From Acetobacteraceae bacterium (GTDB lineage Bacteria > Pseudomonadota > Alphaproteobacteria > Acetobacterales > Acetobacteraceae), in the NCBI GenBank assembly GCA_031291795.1, contig JARLIJ010000136.1:1-44166 (forward strand): 44,166 nucleotides of DNA, given 5' to 3'. Under the pieces are notes generated by a model that had not been told where the DNA came from, did no database searches, and saw nothing but the letters and a program-made list of their open reading frames with translations. A program made the position numbers and the translations under genes. Below, in pieces: positions 19,211 to 28,598 of the stretch. The stretch's first letter is position 1, and each line of letters opens with the position of its first letter.

Positions 19211-20704
19211 TCAGGCCGCCTTCTTCCACGGTGCCTTGAACAAGCCCCAGACTGGATTGTTGATGGCGAGGTCCATGTCGCGGGCGAAGATCGCGAACCC
19301 GTCATAGCCATGGTACGGGCCCGAATAGTCCCATGAGTGCATCTGCCGGAAGGGGATCCCCATCTTCTGCACCGGATATTTCTCCTTGATGCCGGAGCCG
19401 ACGAGATCGGGGCGGATACCCTCGACGAACTTCTCCAGTTCGTAGGAAGTCACGTCGTCGTAGATCAGCGTGCCTTCCTTCACGTAATGACCGGTGCGCT
19501 GATAGTCGTCGCCATGACCGAACTCATAGCCAGTGCCCGCAATTTCCATGCCCAGGTCTTCGTAGGCGTTGACCACGTGCCGGGGACGCAGGCCGCCGAC
19601 ATACAGCATGACCTTCTTGCCCTTCAGGCGAGGCTTGAATTTTGCGATGACGGCGTCGACCAGCGGCTGGTACTTCGCGATAACCTTCTCCGCGTTCTCC
19701 TGGATCGTCGCATCGAAGAACGCGGCAATCTTGCGTAGGCCGGCAGCAATCTGCGTAGGGCCGAAGAAGTTGTATTCCAGCCACGGCATGCCGTACTTCT
19801 CTTCCATATGCCGGCAGATGTAGTTCATCGACCGATAGCAATGGATGAGGTTCAGCTTCGCCTTTGGCGCGCGTTCGATCTCGGCGAGCGTTGCATCGCC
19901 GGACCAGTTGCCGACGACCTTCAGGCCCATCTCTTCAAGCAGGATGCGGCTGGACCAGGCGTCGCCTCCGATGTTGTAATCGCCGATGACATTGACATCG
20001 TACGGGCCGGCCTCATGCTCGACTTCGCGCTTGTCGAACACCCAGTCTCGGATTGCATCATTGGCGATGTGGTGGCCAAGCGACTGGGAGACGCCGCGGA
20101 AGCCCTCGCAACGGACGGGGACGATGGTCCTGCCGGTTTCCTTGTGCTTCTTGCGTGACACCGCCTCGATATCATCGCCGATCAGGCCGATCGGGCATTC
20201 GGACTGGATGGAGATGCCCTTGGCCAGCGGGAAGAGTTCTCCGATCTCATCGATGACCTTCTCCAGCTTCTTGTCGCCGCCGAAGACGATGTCCTTCTCC
20301 TGGAAGTCCGACGTGAACTGCATCGTCACGAAGGTGTCCACACCCGTCTTGCCGATGTAGTAGTTCCGGCGCTGCGACCAGGAGTATTGACCACAGCCGA
20401 CCGGGCCGTGGCTGATGTGCACCATGTCCTTCACTGGCCCCCAGACCACGCCCTTCGATCCGGCATAAGCGCAACCGCGCACCGTCATCACGCCAGGAAT
20501 GGACTTGATGTTCGACTTGACGTCGCACTCGGTCAGCGCGGGAGCATCTTCCGCCTCGGCTGGCGCGTCCACGGCCTTCGCGGTCGACAGATGCTTCTGG
20601 CGCCGCTTGCGGCTTTTGTCGGGATACGCCGCGAGAACGTCAGCGATCAGGCGCTCGTGGAAATCACCGTCGTTCTGGTAGGCGGGCTCTTCATCATAGG
20701 TCAT
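19211..20704 (-). CDS. nifD: NifD, nitrogenase MoFe protein alpha subunit
   Basis: 497 residues, the subunit that holds the FeMo-cofactor. Cofactor ligands are C289 ([10 protein letters not shown]) and H456 ([12 protein letters not shown]). P-cluster cysteines are C78 ([10 protein letters not shown]), C104 ([10 protein letters not shown]) and C170 ([11 protein letters not shown]). The catalytically important His pair in [11 protein letters not shown] is present. All are Mo-type, not V or Fe-only. The N-terminal region contains an Ala/Glu/Pro-rich stretch near residues 41-58 that looks longer than in many relatives. It is separated from nifH by 64 bp containing a strong hairpin. Confidence 0.98.
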   Translation of the reverse strand: MTYDEEPAYQNDGDFHERLIADVLAAYPDKSRKRRQKHLSTAKAVDAPAEAEDAPALTECDVKSNIKSIPGVMTVRGCAYAGSKGVVWGPVKDMVHISHGPVGCGQYSWSQRRNYYIGKTGVDTFVTMQFTSDFQEKDIVFGGDKKLEKVIDEIGELFPLAKGISIQSECPIGLIGDDIEAVSRKKHKETGRTIVPVRCEGFRGVSQSLGHHIANDAIRDWVFDKREVEHEAGPYDVNVIGDYNIGGDAWSSRILLEEMGLKVVGNWSGDATLAEIERAPKAKLNLIHCYRSMNYICRHMEEKYGMPWLEYNFFGPTQIAAGLRKIAAFFDATIQENAEKVIAKYQPLVDAVIAKFKPRLKGKKVMLYVGGLRPRHVVNAYEDLGMEIAGTGYEFGHGDDYQRTGHYVKEGTLIYDDVTSYELEKFVEGIRPDLVGSGIKEKYPVQKMGIPFRQMHSWDYSGPYHGYDGFAIFARDMDLAINNPVWGLFKAPWKKAA

Positions 20705-20735
20705 TTCGGCTCTCCTGATCGCCGGAAAGAAAGAT

Positions 20736-20762
20736 CGGCCGCCACGGAGACCGTGGCGGCCG
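20736..20762. other. Hairpin between nifH and nifD
   Basis: A 12-bp perfect GC-rich stem (cggccgccacgg / ccgtggcggccg) with a 3-base loop AGA, located after the nifH stop. There is no U-run, so it is more likely an RNA-stabilising or attenuating element that lets nifH transcripts exceed nifDK than a full terminator. The structure is read directly; the role is inference from other nifHDK operons. Confidence 0.75.
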
Positions 20763-20768
20763 GACTGG

Positions 20769-21776
<1,008 letters not shown>

Positions 21777-21810
21777 TCAGCGAACTTTGCGATTGGGCGG
21801 GCGACAGGAC

Positions 21811-21826
21811 TGTCTGGAGTACGACA
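21811..21826. promoter_or_regulatory. NifA upstream activator site for nifH
   Basis: A perfect TGT-N10-ACA box (TGTCTGGAGTACGACA), centred about 63 bp upstream of the -24 element, that is, near -88 from the likely start. No second perfect box was found in the 150 bp above it. Confidence 0.85.
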
Positions 21827-21880
21827 AGAACAAACAGGATTTGTCAGACGAACCGGACCGACACACGGCGCAAGAACGGC

Positions 21881-21911
21881 ATCGCCCGGCCGGGGGGCCC
21901 GGCCGGGCGAT
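21881..21911 (-). terminator. Strong hairpin after the nifB-to-SIR2 operon
   Basis: A perfect 14-bp GC-rich inverted repeat with a 3-base loop lies 19 bp after the stop of the SIR2-like gene and before the nifH control region. Only a weak U-rich tail (TTCTTG) follows on the minus strand. It would separate the nifB transcript from the nifH promoter. Confidence 0.7.
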
Positions 21912-21930
21912 CAACCGCCACACAAGGAGA

Positions 21931-22761
21931 CTACAGGTTGTCGGCCAACTCCATTGCGAACGCGGCAAGGTCGTGCTGGACTACAGACGCACCCAGTTCC
22001 TCCAGAAACTTCTGCTCGTTGCGAGACAGTTCAGAGTCCACGACGACGACATGGGCGCCCGCAGACCGCTTTGCAATCTGGCGCGCATAGGTGCGCAGCG
22101 TCTGGTCGTGGAACCGACACCCCAAGAACAGAAATCCACCCTCCGCTCGGCGTGTCTTCACCGTGTCGGGGATCGGTGTCTGAATGTCGATCTCCGTCAG
22201 CACCTCAACATAATCCGCATCGGAGATCAGAAAGTTCGGTGCCGGCGTTACGCAACCATGCGGTTTGTAGATCAACGTCGACCAAGCTTCGGCCTGGGCC
22301 ACGGCACATTCCGAGCCGGTCGAGTCATACGCTCGGTACCAGCGCGACTCACCGGGTTTCGCACGGGATGCAGCATGGATCTCGCCCCAACTCGAAGCGC
22401 CGACAAAAGCGGACCGCAGTGCGGCATCGTACCAGGTATCCACCACCAGCGCCGGCGCCACGCGGGCGATCGCCGCATGCAACGCCGTCAGCTGCACAGG
22501 AGAGGCAAACGCCGTCGCCATCAGTGTGTCCAACGTCGTTCGATGCTTGAAGCTCTCGATGAACTGTGCCGCCGCCCAGGCATTGCCGCGCGCACGACGC
22601 GGCAGGGCAACCTTCGAGCCCAGCCAGGCAGCCAGCGCCTCATAAGACGTCGGAATAGCCGTATCGGACAACGCCGCGATCCCCGGCCCGAGATACGGCA
22701 GCAACGAACCGTTCCGCAAACGAGCCGCAATGCCGGGCGCGGTATTGCTGAATTCGAGCAT
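21931..22761 (-). CDS. SIR2-like protein of the nifB operon
   Basis: 276 residues resembling the SIR2_2-type branch of NAD-linked SIR2-like proteins. The N-terminal RLRNGSLLPYLGPGIAALSD is like the nucleotide-binding start of these proteins, and the IYKPHGCVTPAPNFLISDADY segment resembles their K-x-HG catalytic block. Whether it deacylates, cleaves NAD or is inactive cannot be told. ATG 22761 has a perfect GAGGAG site and follows nifT by 4 bp; an in-frame start six codons earlier overlaps nifT. I recall similar genes in other nif clusters, but no known function. Confidence 0.75.
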   Translation of the reverse strand: MLEFSNTAPGIAARLRNGSLLPYLGPGIAALSDTAIPTSYEALAAWLGSKVALPRRARGNAWAAAQFIESFKHRTTLDTLMATAFASPVQLTALHAAIARVAPALVVDTWYDAALRSAFVGASSWGEIHAASRAKPGESRWYRAYDSTGSECAVAQAEAWSTLIYKPHGCVTPAPNFLISDADYVEVLTEIDIQTPIPDTVKTRRAEGGFLFLGCRFHDQTLRTYARQIAKRSAGAHVVVVDSELSRNEQKFLEELGASVVQHDLAAFAMELADNL

Positions 22762-22765
22762 GGAA

Positions 22766-22978
22766 TTACTCCTCGTCACCGCGCTTGCGCGCGTTCACCG
22801 TGATCGGCAGGCGAGGCGCCGGGTCCAGCGCCGGAAGGTCCAGCACCCAGCCGTTGCGCAACTTCACCCAGCCACCCCACAGCGCCTCGTGCTCGACCTC
22901 GACGATGGCCTCCTCAAGGTCCTTCTTCGGCACATAGGCCGACAGCACCTTGCCGGATTGTCGGATCATGACCTTCAT
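22766..22978 (-). CDS. nifT: NifT/FixU
   Basis: 70 residues matching the NifT/FixU family, a small beta-rich protein of unknown exact function encoded near nifB or nifHDK. Recognisable segments are MKVMIRQSGKVLSAYVPKKDLEE and LWGGWVKLRNGWVLDLP. The ATG overlaps the nifZ stop as ATGA, and the SIR2-like gene begins 4 bp after its own stop, so the three genes are tightly coupled. Confidence 0.93.
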   Translation of the reverse strand: MKVMIRQSGKVLSAYVPKKDLEEAIVEVEHEALWGGWVKLRNGWVLDLPALDPAPRLPITVNARKRGDEE

Positions 22979-23259
22979 GGCGCGGCATCCTTTGTTTCAA
23001 ACAATCCGAGTTCGCGCCCGCGCATGCCGACCACCGACCCGCGATCGATGAACTCCACCGCGTAGATGTAGTATCTTTGAAGGTACATCCCGATGTCGCG
23101 CACATAGCCGACATCGCCCTTCTTCACGACGATCTCGCCGATCTTGCGACCCGCCATGGTGCCGTCGTTCTTCACCTGTCGGTTCGCATAGACCTTGGTG
23201 CCGGCCCTGAACTGCGGCCGCTTGTAGACCTCGATCTCTTCCTCACGGCCCAGGCCCAT
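22975..23259 (-). CDS. nifZ: NifZ, MoFe protein maturation factor
   Basis: 94 residues matching NifZ, which assists formation of the second P-cluster of the MoFe protein. The family blocks FRAGTKVYANRQVKNDGT and GEIVVKKGDVGYVRDIGMYLQRYYIYAVEF are clear. GGGGGAGGGG lies just upstream of ATG 23259 as a ribosome site. Overlaps nifT by four bases. Confidence 0.93.
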   Translation of the reverse strand: MGLGREEEIEVYKRPQFRAGTKVYANRQVKNDGTMAGRKIGEIVVKKGDVGYVRDIGMYLQRYYIYAVEFIDRGSVVGMRGRELGLFETKDAAP

Positions 23260-23313
23260 CGGTCCCCTCCCCCTGCTTCGTTGAAGCCAAACGTGCCGCG
23301 ACGCGTTCGCGAA

Positions 23314-23439
23314 TTACTGCGCGCGGCGGTCGTGTACGCAGGTCTTGCCGCGTTCGCAGTCGGCTTGCGCGGCGTGGGCGCACGCCGCGCAATCGATTGC
23401 CTGCCCGATCCGGTTGGGCGTGTCCGCCGCCTCGGCCAC
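23314..23439 (-). CDS. Small four-cysteine ORF between fdxN and nifZ, possible LRV-type Fe-S domain remnant
   Basis: A frame of about 41 codons from GTG 23439, 5 bp after the fdxN stop, to TAA 23314. It encodes C-x2-C-x7-C-x5-C (CAACAHAAQADCERGKTC) followed by VHDRRAQ. From memory this resembles the N-terminal [4Fe-4S] module of LRV-type nif proteins (pattern C-x2-C-HA...C-x2-G-x2-CV-DR-A). Those continue with a basic helix and Leu-rich repeats, whereas here a stop follows at once. A one-base shift would continue as RAVIRERVAARL, hinting at truncation or frameshift. There is no clear ribosome site, so it could be a pseudogene or an untranslated remnant. Confidence 0.45.
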   Translation of the reverse strand: MAEAADTPNRIGQAIDCAACAHAAQADCERGKTCVHDRRAQ

Positions 23440-23444
23440 AAGGA

Positions 23445-23639
23445 TCAGGCCGGGATGCAGGTATCGGCCACCGGGCACACTGCGGCGCATTGCGGGGCCG
23501 GGAAATGGCTTTCGCATTCGGTGCACAATGTCGGGCTGATCACGTAGGTGCCGCGCTTGGTCGAGATTGCCGCATTCGGGCACTCGAACTCGCAGGCGCC
23601 ACACGCGGTGCACTGGGACGCAACGATCTTGTAGGCCAT
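23445..23639 (-). CDS. fdxN: 2[4Fe-4S] ferredoxin of the FdxN type
   Basis: 64 residues, a bacterial ferredoxin with C-x2-C-x2-C-x3-C ([11 protein letters not shown]) and the second motif C-x2-C-x8-C-x3-CP ([18 protein letters not shown]) typical of FdxN. FdxN proteins donate electrons to nitrogenase or serve NifB. It begins 18 bp after nifB, so it belongs to the nifB operon; the sequence ends at the usual family length. Longer antiparallel and shifted frames over it are shadows. Confidence 0.94.
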   Translation of the reverse strand: MAYKIVASQCTACGACEFECPNAAISTKRGTYVISPTLCTECESHFPAPQCAAVCPVADTCIPA

Positions 23640-23657
23640 GTCAGTCTCTCCTTTTGG

Positions 23658-25133
23658 TCAGGCAGTCAGACGCTGCGCGGCGGGATGGGCCGCGGCGTAC
23701 CAGGCGGCGATCCCCGCCTCGATCCAGTCATAGGCATGCTCGTGGGACGCCTCGATGCCGGCCACGGCCAGGCTGTCCTTCGGACAGTCTCCAACCTTGG
23801 CGCACAGCACGACCTGCACGCCTTCCAGCGCGGCGATCACACCGTCCAGCGTGGCATCCTCACCCCAGCCGCCTTCGCAATATTGTTCCACCTTGCGATG
23901 ACCGATGAAGGCAATACCGGCAAATGAGACCTCGTAGACCTGGAATTCGGTCGCGTGACCGAAATGCTGGTTGATGCGCCCGCCGCCCTTCGTGGCAATC
24001 GCAACCAGCACCTTTTCGTCGGCCTCGGAGGCGGCAACCGTCTCGGCGGCTTCAGCCTTCTTGGCGACGTGCTCGCCGCGCTCCTCGGCCACCACCTCGC
24101 GATACGCCGCGCGCCTGGAGGGATCGTATTCCGCCACCTCCGGCAACTGGTCCATGGTGAATTCCTGTCCACGGTCCTCGCCCAGCAACCCCACCGCGTC
24201 GGCGCGGCATTGCCGGCAATGGCGCATCAGTTTCGTTCCGTCCGACAACTGGTCCTGCAGCGCCTTCAGCTCCATCGCGCGCGGGCCACGCTGGCCGGTC
24301 AGGCCAAAATGCGTGCCGTGGGCAGGATCGGAAATCAGCGGCATGATGTTGTGCAGGAACGCACCCTTGGCCTTCACCACCTTGTTCACCTCCACAAGGT
24401 GCTGGTCGTTGATCCCGGGGATCATCACGGAGTTGACCTTCACCAGGATGTTTCGTTCCGCCAGCATCTCCAGACCGAGCATCTGACGCTCGTGCAGGAT
24501 CTTGCTGGCTTCCAGGCCGATCCAGCGGCGGTGCTGGTAGAAGATCCAGGGATAGATGCCGACACCGATTTCCGGATCGACCATGTTGATGGTGATCGTG
24601 ACATGGTCGATGTTCATCCTGGCGATTTCATCGACATGGTCGGGCAGCGCCAGCCCGTTGGTCGACAGACACAGCTTGATATCGGGGATCTGAGCCGACA
24701 CCGCCTCGAACGTCGCCTGCGTCTTCTTCCAGTCGTAGCAGGCATCTCCCGGCCCGGCGATGCCCAGGACAGAGAGCTGCGGCACCTCATTGGCGACCGT
24801 GACGACCTTGCGCATTGCCTGGTCGGGCGTCAGCTTCTCCGACACCACACCGGGGCGGCTTTCGTTGGCGCAGTCATACTTTCGGTTGCAGTAGTTGCAC
24901 TGGATATTGCAGGCGGGCGCCACCGCGACATGCATGCGGGCAAAGTAATGATGCGCCTCTTCCGAATAACACGGGTGGTCCTTGACCTTCGCCCATACCA
25001 CGGGCGCCATGTCGGCCGGTCCGTCGGACGACCCGCAGCTGGACGACTCACACCCGCCGGATTCCAATGCGGCCCGCATGGCTTCGGCGCTGACTGGCGC
25101 GGTCAGGCTTTCGATGGAGATGATCTGGGCCAT
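23658..25133 (-). CDS. nifB: NifB, radical SAM enzyme for NifB-co synthesis
   Basis: 491 residues. NifB fuses two [4Fe-4S] units and inserts the central carbide to make NifB-co, the core of FeMo-co. The radical SAM motif is C75-x3-C79-x2-C82 ([14 protein letters not shown]). The C-terminal part, from about residue 370 ([29 protein letters not shown]), is a NifX-like domain, so this is the long two-domain form. ATG 25133 is chosen because the in-frame extension crosses the sigma-54 promoter. First gene of nifB-fdxN-nifZ-nifT-SIR2. Confidence 0.97.
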   Translation of the reverse strand: MAQIISIESLTAPVSAEAMRAALESGGCESSSCGSSDGPADMAPVVWAKVKDHPCYSEEAHHYFARMHVAVAPACNIQCNYCNRKYDCANESRPGVVSEKLTPDQAMRKVVTVANEVPQLSVLGIAGPGDACYDWKKTQATFEAVSAQIPDIKLCLSTNGLALPDHVDEIARMNIDHVTITINMVDPEIGVGIYPWIFYQHRRWIGLEASKILHERQMLGLEMLAERNILVKVNSVMIPGINDQHLVEVNKVVKAKGAFLHNIMPLISDPAHGTHFGLTGQRGPRAMELKALQDQLSDGTKLMRHCRQCRADAVGLLGEDRGQEFTMDQLPEVAEYDPSRRAAYREVVAEERGEHVAKKAEAAETVAASEADEKVLVAIATKGGGRINQHFGHATEFQVYEVSFAGIAFIGHRKVEQYCEGGWGEDATLDGVIAALEGVQVVLCAKVGDCPKDSLAVAGIEASHEHAYDWIEAGIAAWYAAAHPAAQRLTA

Positions 25134-25171
25134 GTGCTGCTCCTTCCGCCGACGGGACGAAGGGCTGCATC

Positions 25172-25186
25172 GCAAACTGCGTGCCA
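25172..25186 (-). promoter_or_regulatory. Sigma-54 promoter of nifB
   Basis: Minus-strand TGGCACGCAGTTTGC matches the RpoN consensus and ends 38 bases before the nifB ATG. Confidence 0.9.
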
Positions 25187-25258
25187 GATGAAAACCGACA
25201 GAAACACAGCGATTTGCGCTACTACAACATACTGGCGGCGTGCCATGTCGGACAAGAG

Positions 25259-25274
25259 TGTCGCAACAGCGACG
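25259..25274. promoter_or_regulatory. Variant NifA site for nifB (TGT-N10-ACG)
   Basis: The sequence TGTCGCAACAGCGACG departs from TGT-N10-ACA in the last base only. It is centred about 80 bp above the -24 element. It agrees at 13 of 16 positions with the candidate box before nifV, which supports it being functional. No perfect box lies between it and nifA. Confidence 0.55.
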
Positions 25275-25293
25275 TTGCGAAGTCGGACGGGTG

Positions 25294-26976
25294 TCAGAAT
25301 TTCTTGATCGGGATGCTGTGCTTGCGCAGCGCGTAGCCAATCTGGCGCGGCGTCATGCTCAGCAGCCGCGCGGCCTTGGCCTGCACCCAGCCGGACCGCT
25401 CCATCGCCTCGACCAACTGCTCGTATTCCGACTGCCCGCCGGCGCCCGCGGCGTTGGGCACCTTGCAGGTCGCGGCCGATGCGCAGGTCGGTTCGGTCAA
25501 CGCCGGCGCTGCCACCGGCAGGACCGGCAATGCCTGCGCCGGGCGTGGCATCTGCTTCCACAAGACGGCCGACAGGCAGCCATCGTTATGGCAGGCGAAA
25601 TCACGTTCGGAGATCCGCTCTCCCTGCACCAACGTTGCGGTCCGCCGCACGCAGTTCTCCAGCTCCCTCACGTTGCCGGGGAAGTAGCACGACTGCAGCA
25701 CCGGCATGGCGGAGGGCGCCAGCATGACCCGTGTCTTGTTGTCGCTGTTGAACCGGCGGAGGAACTCCTGCGCCAGCAACGGGATGTCGCCCGGCCGATC
25801 GCGCAGCGGCGGCAGGAACAGGGGCACCACCGCCAGGCGATAATACAGGTCGGCGCGAAAGTTCCCCTTCGCGACGGCTTCTTCCAGGTTGCGGTTGGTG
25901 GCGCTCACCAGCCGCACGTCCACCTTCAGGGTACGCGTGCCGCCGACCCTCTCAAACTCACCTTCCTGCAGCACGCGCAACAGTTTCGCCTGGAACGTGG
26001 CGGAGATCTCACCGATCTCATCCAGGAACAACGTTCCGCCGTCGGCCAGTTCGAAGCGCCCCTTGCGCTGGGCGATCGCCCCGGTGAACGAACCCTTCTC
26101 GTGGCCGAACAACTCCGATTCCAGCACGCTCTCCGGCAAGGCCGCGCAGTTCAACTTGATGAAGGGCTTGGCGTGCCGCGGCGACGCCTCATGCAGGGCC
26201 TGGGCGAACAATTCCTTGCCGGTTCCCGACTCACCGCGCAGCAGCACGGGGGACGAGCTGCGCGCCACCAGGCGAAGCTTCTCCATCACCGCCTGCAACG
26301 CCGGGCTTTGGCCCACTATGCCGGACGCCGTGCCGTGGCGCGCGCCAGGCGCGAACTCATCGCGTTCCTTCTCCAGGCGCCGCTGGTCGTCCAGGATCCG
26401 CTCGCGGTCACGGATGACGAGCCGATGCAGCCGCACGGTCTGGGCGATCAGGTTCGCCACCATCTTGAGGAAGCGCACGTCCTCATCGGTACGGATATCG
26501 GCGACATTGAACCACGCCCGGTCGATGGTCATCACGCCAATCGGGCGGCCCCGGTCGCGAATCGGCACGCCCATGAAGGCGTAGTTCTTCCCGCCGTCGC
26601 CCCAGAGGCTGGTGTCCCATTGGCCAAAAGACGTATCTCGCGCGACGTTTTCGATGACCACGGGCATTTCGGTCACCACCATCTGCCCGACCGCCTTCTC
26701 CGGCAGGGCCGCGAAATACTGCCGGGCCGCGGCGTTGTCGTGGGTGGCGGAAAAGACCTCCTCAGGCTCCCCGTCCGCGTCGAGCAGCGCAATCACGCCG
26801 TTGCCCATGTCCAGGAAGCTGTGCAGGACATACAGCGTGCCGGTCAGGACCTCTTGCAGGCTTCCAGGCCCGCACAGCGATTTTGAAATCTCATAGATAC
26901 CCAGCAGCGCGAGGTCGGCGCGATACGGCAGTCGCTCGCTCGGCGCGGCGGCGGAAGCCTTATGTAGCAGCACCAT
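25294..26976 (-). CDS. nifA: NifA, sigma-54-dependent activator of nif genes
   Basis: 560 residues. An N-terminal GAF domain (about 25-170) is followed by an AAA+ domain with Walker A GESGTGKE and the sigma-54 contact loop GSFTGA, then a C-terminal helix-turn-helix ([26 protein letters not shown]). The four cysteines follow C-x11-C-x19-C-x4-C exactly, ending CHNDGC, the mark of oxygen-sensitive alphaproteobacterial NifA. ATG 26976 has GGGGG upstream; an in-frame TTG three codons earlier overlaps that site. It is divergent from the YqeB-like gene. No sigma-54 promoter was found for nifA itself. Confidence 0.97.
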   Translation of the reverse strand: MVLLHKASAAAPSERLPYRADLALLGIYEISKSLCGPGSLQEVLTGTLYVLHSFLDMGNGVIALLDADGEPEEVFSATHDNAAARQYFAALPEKAVGQMVVTEMPVVIENVARDTSFGQWDTSLWGDGGKNYAFMGVPIRDRGRPIGVMTIDRAWFNVADIRTDEDVRFLKMVANLIAQTVRLHRLVIRDRERILDDQRRLEKERDEFAPGARHGTASGIVGQSPALQAVMEKLRLVARSSSPVLLRGESGTGKELFAQALHEASPRHAKPFIKLNCAALPESVLESELFGHEKGSFTGAIAQRKGRFELADGGTLFLDEIGEISATFQAKLLRVLQEGEFERVGGTRTLKVDVRLVSATNRNLEEAVAKGNFRADLYYRLAVVPLFLPPLRDRPGDIPLLAQEFLRRFNSDNKTRVMLAPSAMPVLQSCYFPGNVRELENCVRRTATLVQGERISERDFACHNDGCLSAVLWKQMPRPAQALPVLPVAAPALTEPTCASAATCKVPNAAGAGGQSEYEQLVEAMERSGWVQAKAARLLSMTPRQIGYALRKHSIPIKKF

Positions 26977-27104
26977 CTGGTCCAACCCCCTTTGGTGTCG
27001 GCCTCCTCCACCCCGACAGGATCGGGCAGGTTATGGACAACGACAGCGTGGTTGCAATCCAAATCCGCAGTGCAGCACGCGATGCCAGCGGTTCGGGCGC
27101 ATTT

Positions 27105-27120
27105 TGTCCGGTTCACGACA
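27105..27120. promoter_or_regulatory. NifA upstream activator site between nifA and the YqeB-like gene
   Basis: A perfect TGT-N10-ACA box (TGTCCGGTTCACGACA), centred about 71 bp upstream of the rightward -24 element. It also lies about 137 bp upstream of the nifA start, so it could in principle affect both directions. Confidence 0.8.
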
Positions 27121-27182
27121 GCATTTGGTCGGTTTTGTCGGGAAGCACCGCGGTCGCCTGCGCATCCAGCGCCCCGTGCCGC

Positions 27183-27198
27183 TGGCCCATGTCTTGCA
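27183..27198 (+). promoter_or_regulatory. Sigma-54 promoter of the YqeB-like/NifO-like operon
   Basis: TGGCCCATGTCTTGCA has the required GG/GC spacing, with one mismatch (C for A) in the TGGCAC half. It ends 47 bases before the ATG at 27246 and has a perfect NifA box upstream, so nif control of this operon is likely. Confidence 0.75.
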
Positions 27199-27245
27199 GC
27201 ACGCCGAATTTGCACGACAAACGATCACTCCGCGGAGACAACGCC

Positions 27246-28103
27246 ATGCACGACCCTGGGCTGATGATCTCCGGCCATGATCCCAAGCCCGTCCTGGTCC
27301 TCGGCACCGACGATATTGCATCCGCCGTCGGCCACGCTCTCGCGCGTGGCGGGATTCGCACCGTTCTGGTGCGCGATCCGACGCTGCCGGTCCTGCGCCG
27401 GTCTATGTCGTTTGACGATGCTGTCGAGTATGGGTCCGTACTGCTCGACGGGATCGTTGCATGTGCCGCCGACCTGCCGCTGCTGCGTGGCGCCTGCGGA
27501 CTGCTGAGCGTCACGGCGCGACGGCCCGAGGAACTGCTTGATCCCGCCTTGATCGAGGGCGTCATCGATGCCCGCATGCGACGGCGGGATGAAAAGCACG
27601 ACCTGCGCGGCGCCCTTGGATTCGCGATCGGCCTCGGCCCGGGCTTCATCGCCGGCGGCAATGTCGACCTGGCGGTGGAAACCGCGCCCGAGGCAACCGG
27701 TCGCATTCTGCGCCGGGGCGAAACCATTCCGGCGCATGGGAAATCCGTCCCGATTGCCGGCGTGGGACGAGAACGTTTCGGCCGCGCCCCTCGCCCCGGC
27801 CTGTGGTGGACGCACCGCGCGATTGGGGAGGCCGTGGAGGCCGACGAGGTGGTCGGCCTGTGCGGTGGTGTGCAGGTGCGCGCGCCCCTCCGCGGATGCC
27901 TGCGCGGGCTGGTACGGCCCGGCAGCGAGGCCCATACCGGCATGCGGTTGCTCGAAGTCGACCCGCGCGGTCCCAAGGCGCGATACCAGGGCATCCCGCC
28001 GCGCGCGGCCGCGATCGCCGCGGCAACTTTGGCTGCATTGCGCGAACTGTGCGACTCGCCAAGGCCGGTGGCACAGGCGGAGACTGGCGCATGGCTCGCG
28101 TAA
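27246..28103 (+). CDS. YqeB-like molybdenum-hydroxylase accessory protein
   Basis: 285 residues resembling the YqeB/EF2563 family of accessory proteins for (selenium-dependent) molybdenum hydroxylases. A Rossmann-type start PVLVLGTDDIASAVGHALARGG is followed by the family-like RRSMSFDDAVEYGSVLLDGI. The later blocks DLRGALGFAIGLGPGFIAGGNVDLAVET and HTGMRLLEVDPRG also fit. No hydroxylase gene is near. Instead it is preceded by a sigma-54 promoter and NifA box and overlaps the NifO-like gene by 13 bp. A role in molybdenum or sulfur delivery during nitrogen fixation is inferred, not known. ATG 27246 has GGAG nine bases upstream. Confidence 0.72.
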   Translation: MHDPGLMISGHDPKPVLVLGTDDIASAVGHALARGGIRTVLVRDPTLPVLRRSMSFDDAVEYGSVLLDGIVACAADLPLLRGACGLLSVTARRPEELLDPALIEGVIDARMRRRDEKHDLRGALGFAIGLGPGFIAGGNVDLAVETAPEATGRILRRGETIPAHGKSVPIAGVGRERFGRAPRPGLWWTHRAIGEAVEADEVVGLCGGVQVRAPLRGCLRGLVRPGSEAHTGMRLLEVDPRGPKARYQGIPPRAAAIAAATLAALRELCDSPRPVAQAETGAWLA

Positions 28104-28534
28104 CGGTCTGGGGCAAGCCCGGCTGTGCCGGCAATGCACGGCAGGTCGCGTTGCTGCGTGCCTCGGGCCATGACGTGGCACTCCGGGACCTGCGCGCCGA
28201 ACCGTGGACGCCAGAGCGGCTGCGTCCGTTCTTCGGCGACCAACCCGTCCGGACCTGGTTCAACGCGTCCAACCCTCGGGTGAAGCGCGGCGAGATGAAG
28301 CCCGAGATGCTGTCTGAAGCGGACGCGCTGGCGATGATGATCGGCGAACCGCTGCTGATCCGGCGTCCCTTGCTGGAATGCAACGGAGTCCGGATGGCCG
28401 GGTTCGACCCGGATTTCATTGCCGGCTGGATCGGCCTGGCCACTGGCCTGCCGCCGGTCGGCGAAGGCTGCCCGCGCCCCGACATGCCGCCGTGTCAGGT
28501 CCCCGAGAACGCGACGACCGGCGCACCGCAGTAA
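28091..28534 (+). CDS. nifO: NifO-like nitrogenase-associated protein (ArsC/Spx fold)
   Basis: 147 residues with a thioredoxin-like ArsC-family layout: ARVTVWGKPGCAGNARQVALLRASGHDV, in which a single Cys-containing PGCAGN loop replaces the redox motif, then PVRTWFNASNPRVKRGEM and LLIRRPLLECNGVRMAGFD. This is the nitrogenase-associated ArsC-like group; in Azotobacter, nifO lies in the nifB-fdxN-nifO-nifQ operon and affects molybdenum use between nitrogenase and nitrate reductase. It overlaps the end of the YqeB-like gene by 13 bp, so translation is probably coupled. The C-terminal tail is Pro/Cys-rich. Confidence 0.82.
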   Translation: MARVTVWGKPGCAGNARQVALLRASGHDVALRDLRAEPWTPERLRPFFGDQPVRTWFNASNPRVKRGEMKPEMLSEADALAMMIGEPLLIRRPLLECNGVRMAGFDPDFIAGWIGLATGLPPVGEGCPRPDMPPCQVPENATTGAPQ

Positions 28535-28598
28535 GCCGCGTTCCGTTCTCGGCTCGGACCATGACGCAAGCCGTTACGGAGCGGTCTGCCTAAAGCGG

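Noticed and set aside
23314-23613. A 99-codon minus-strand frame overlapping fdxN
   Set aside because: Its first part is only the shifted frame of fdxN; only the portion after the fdxN stop, with four cysteines, is worth keeping as a small ORF.
27091-27094. A possible sigma-54 promoter for nifA on the minus strand starting with TGGCAT near 27095
   Set aside because: The GC of the -12 half is one base too far from the GG of the -24 half, and this spacing is strict for RpoN.
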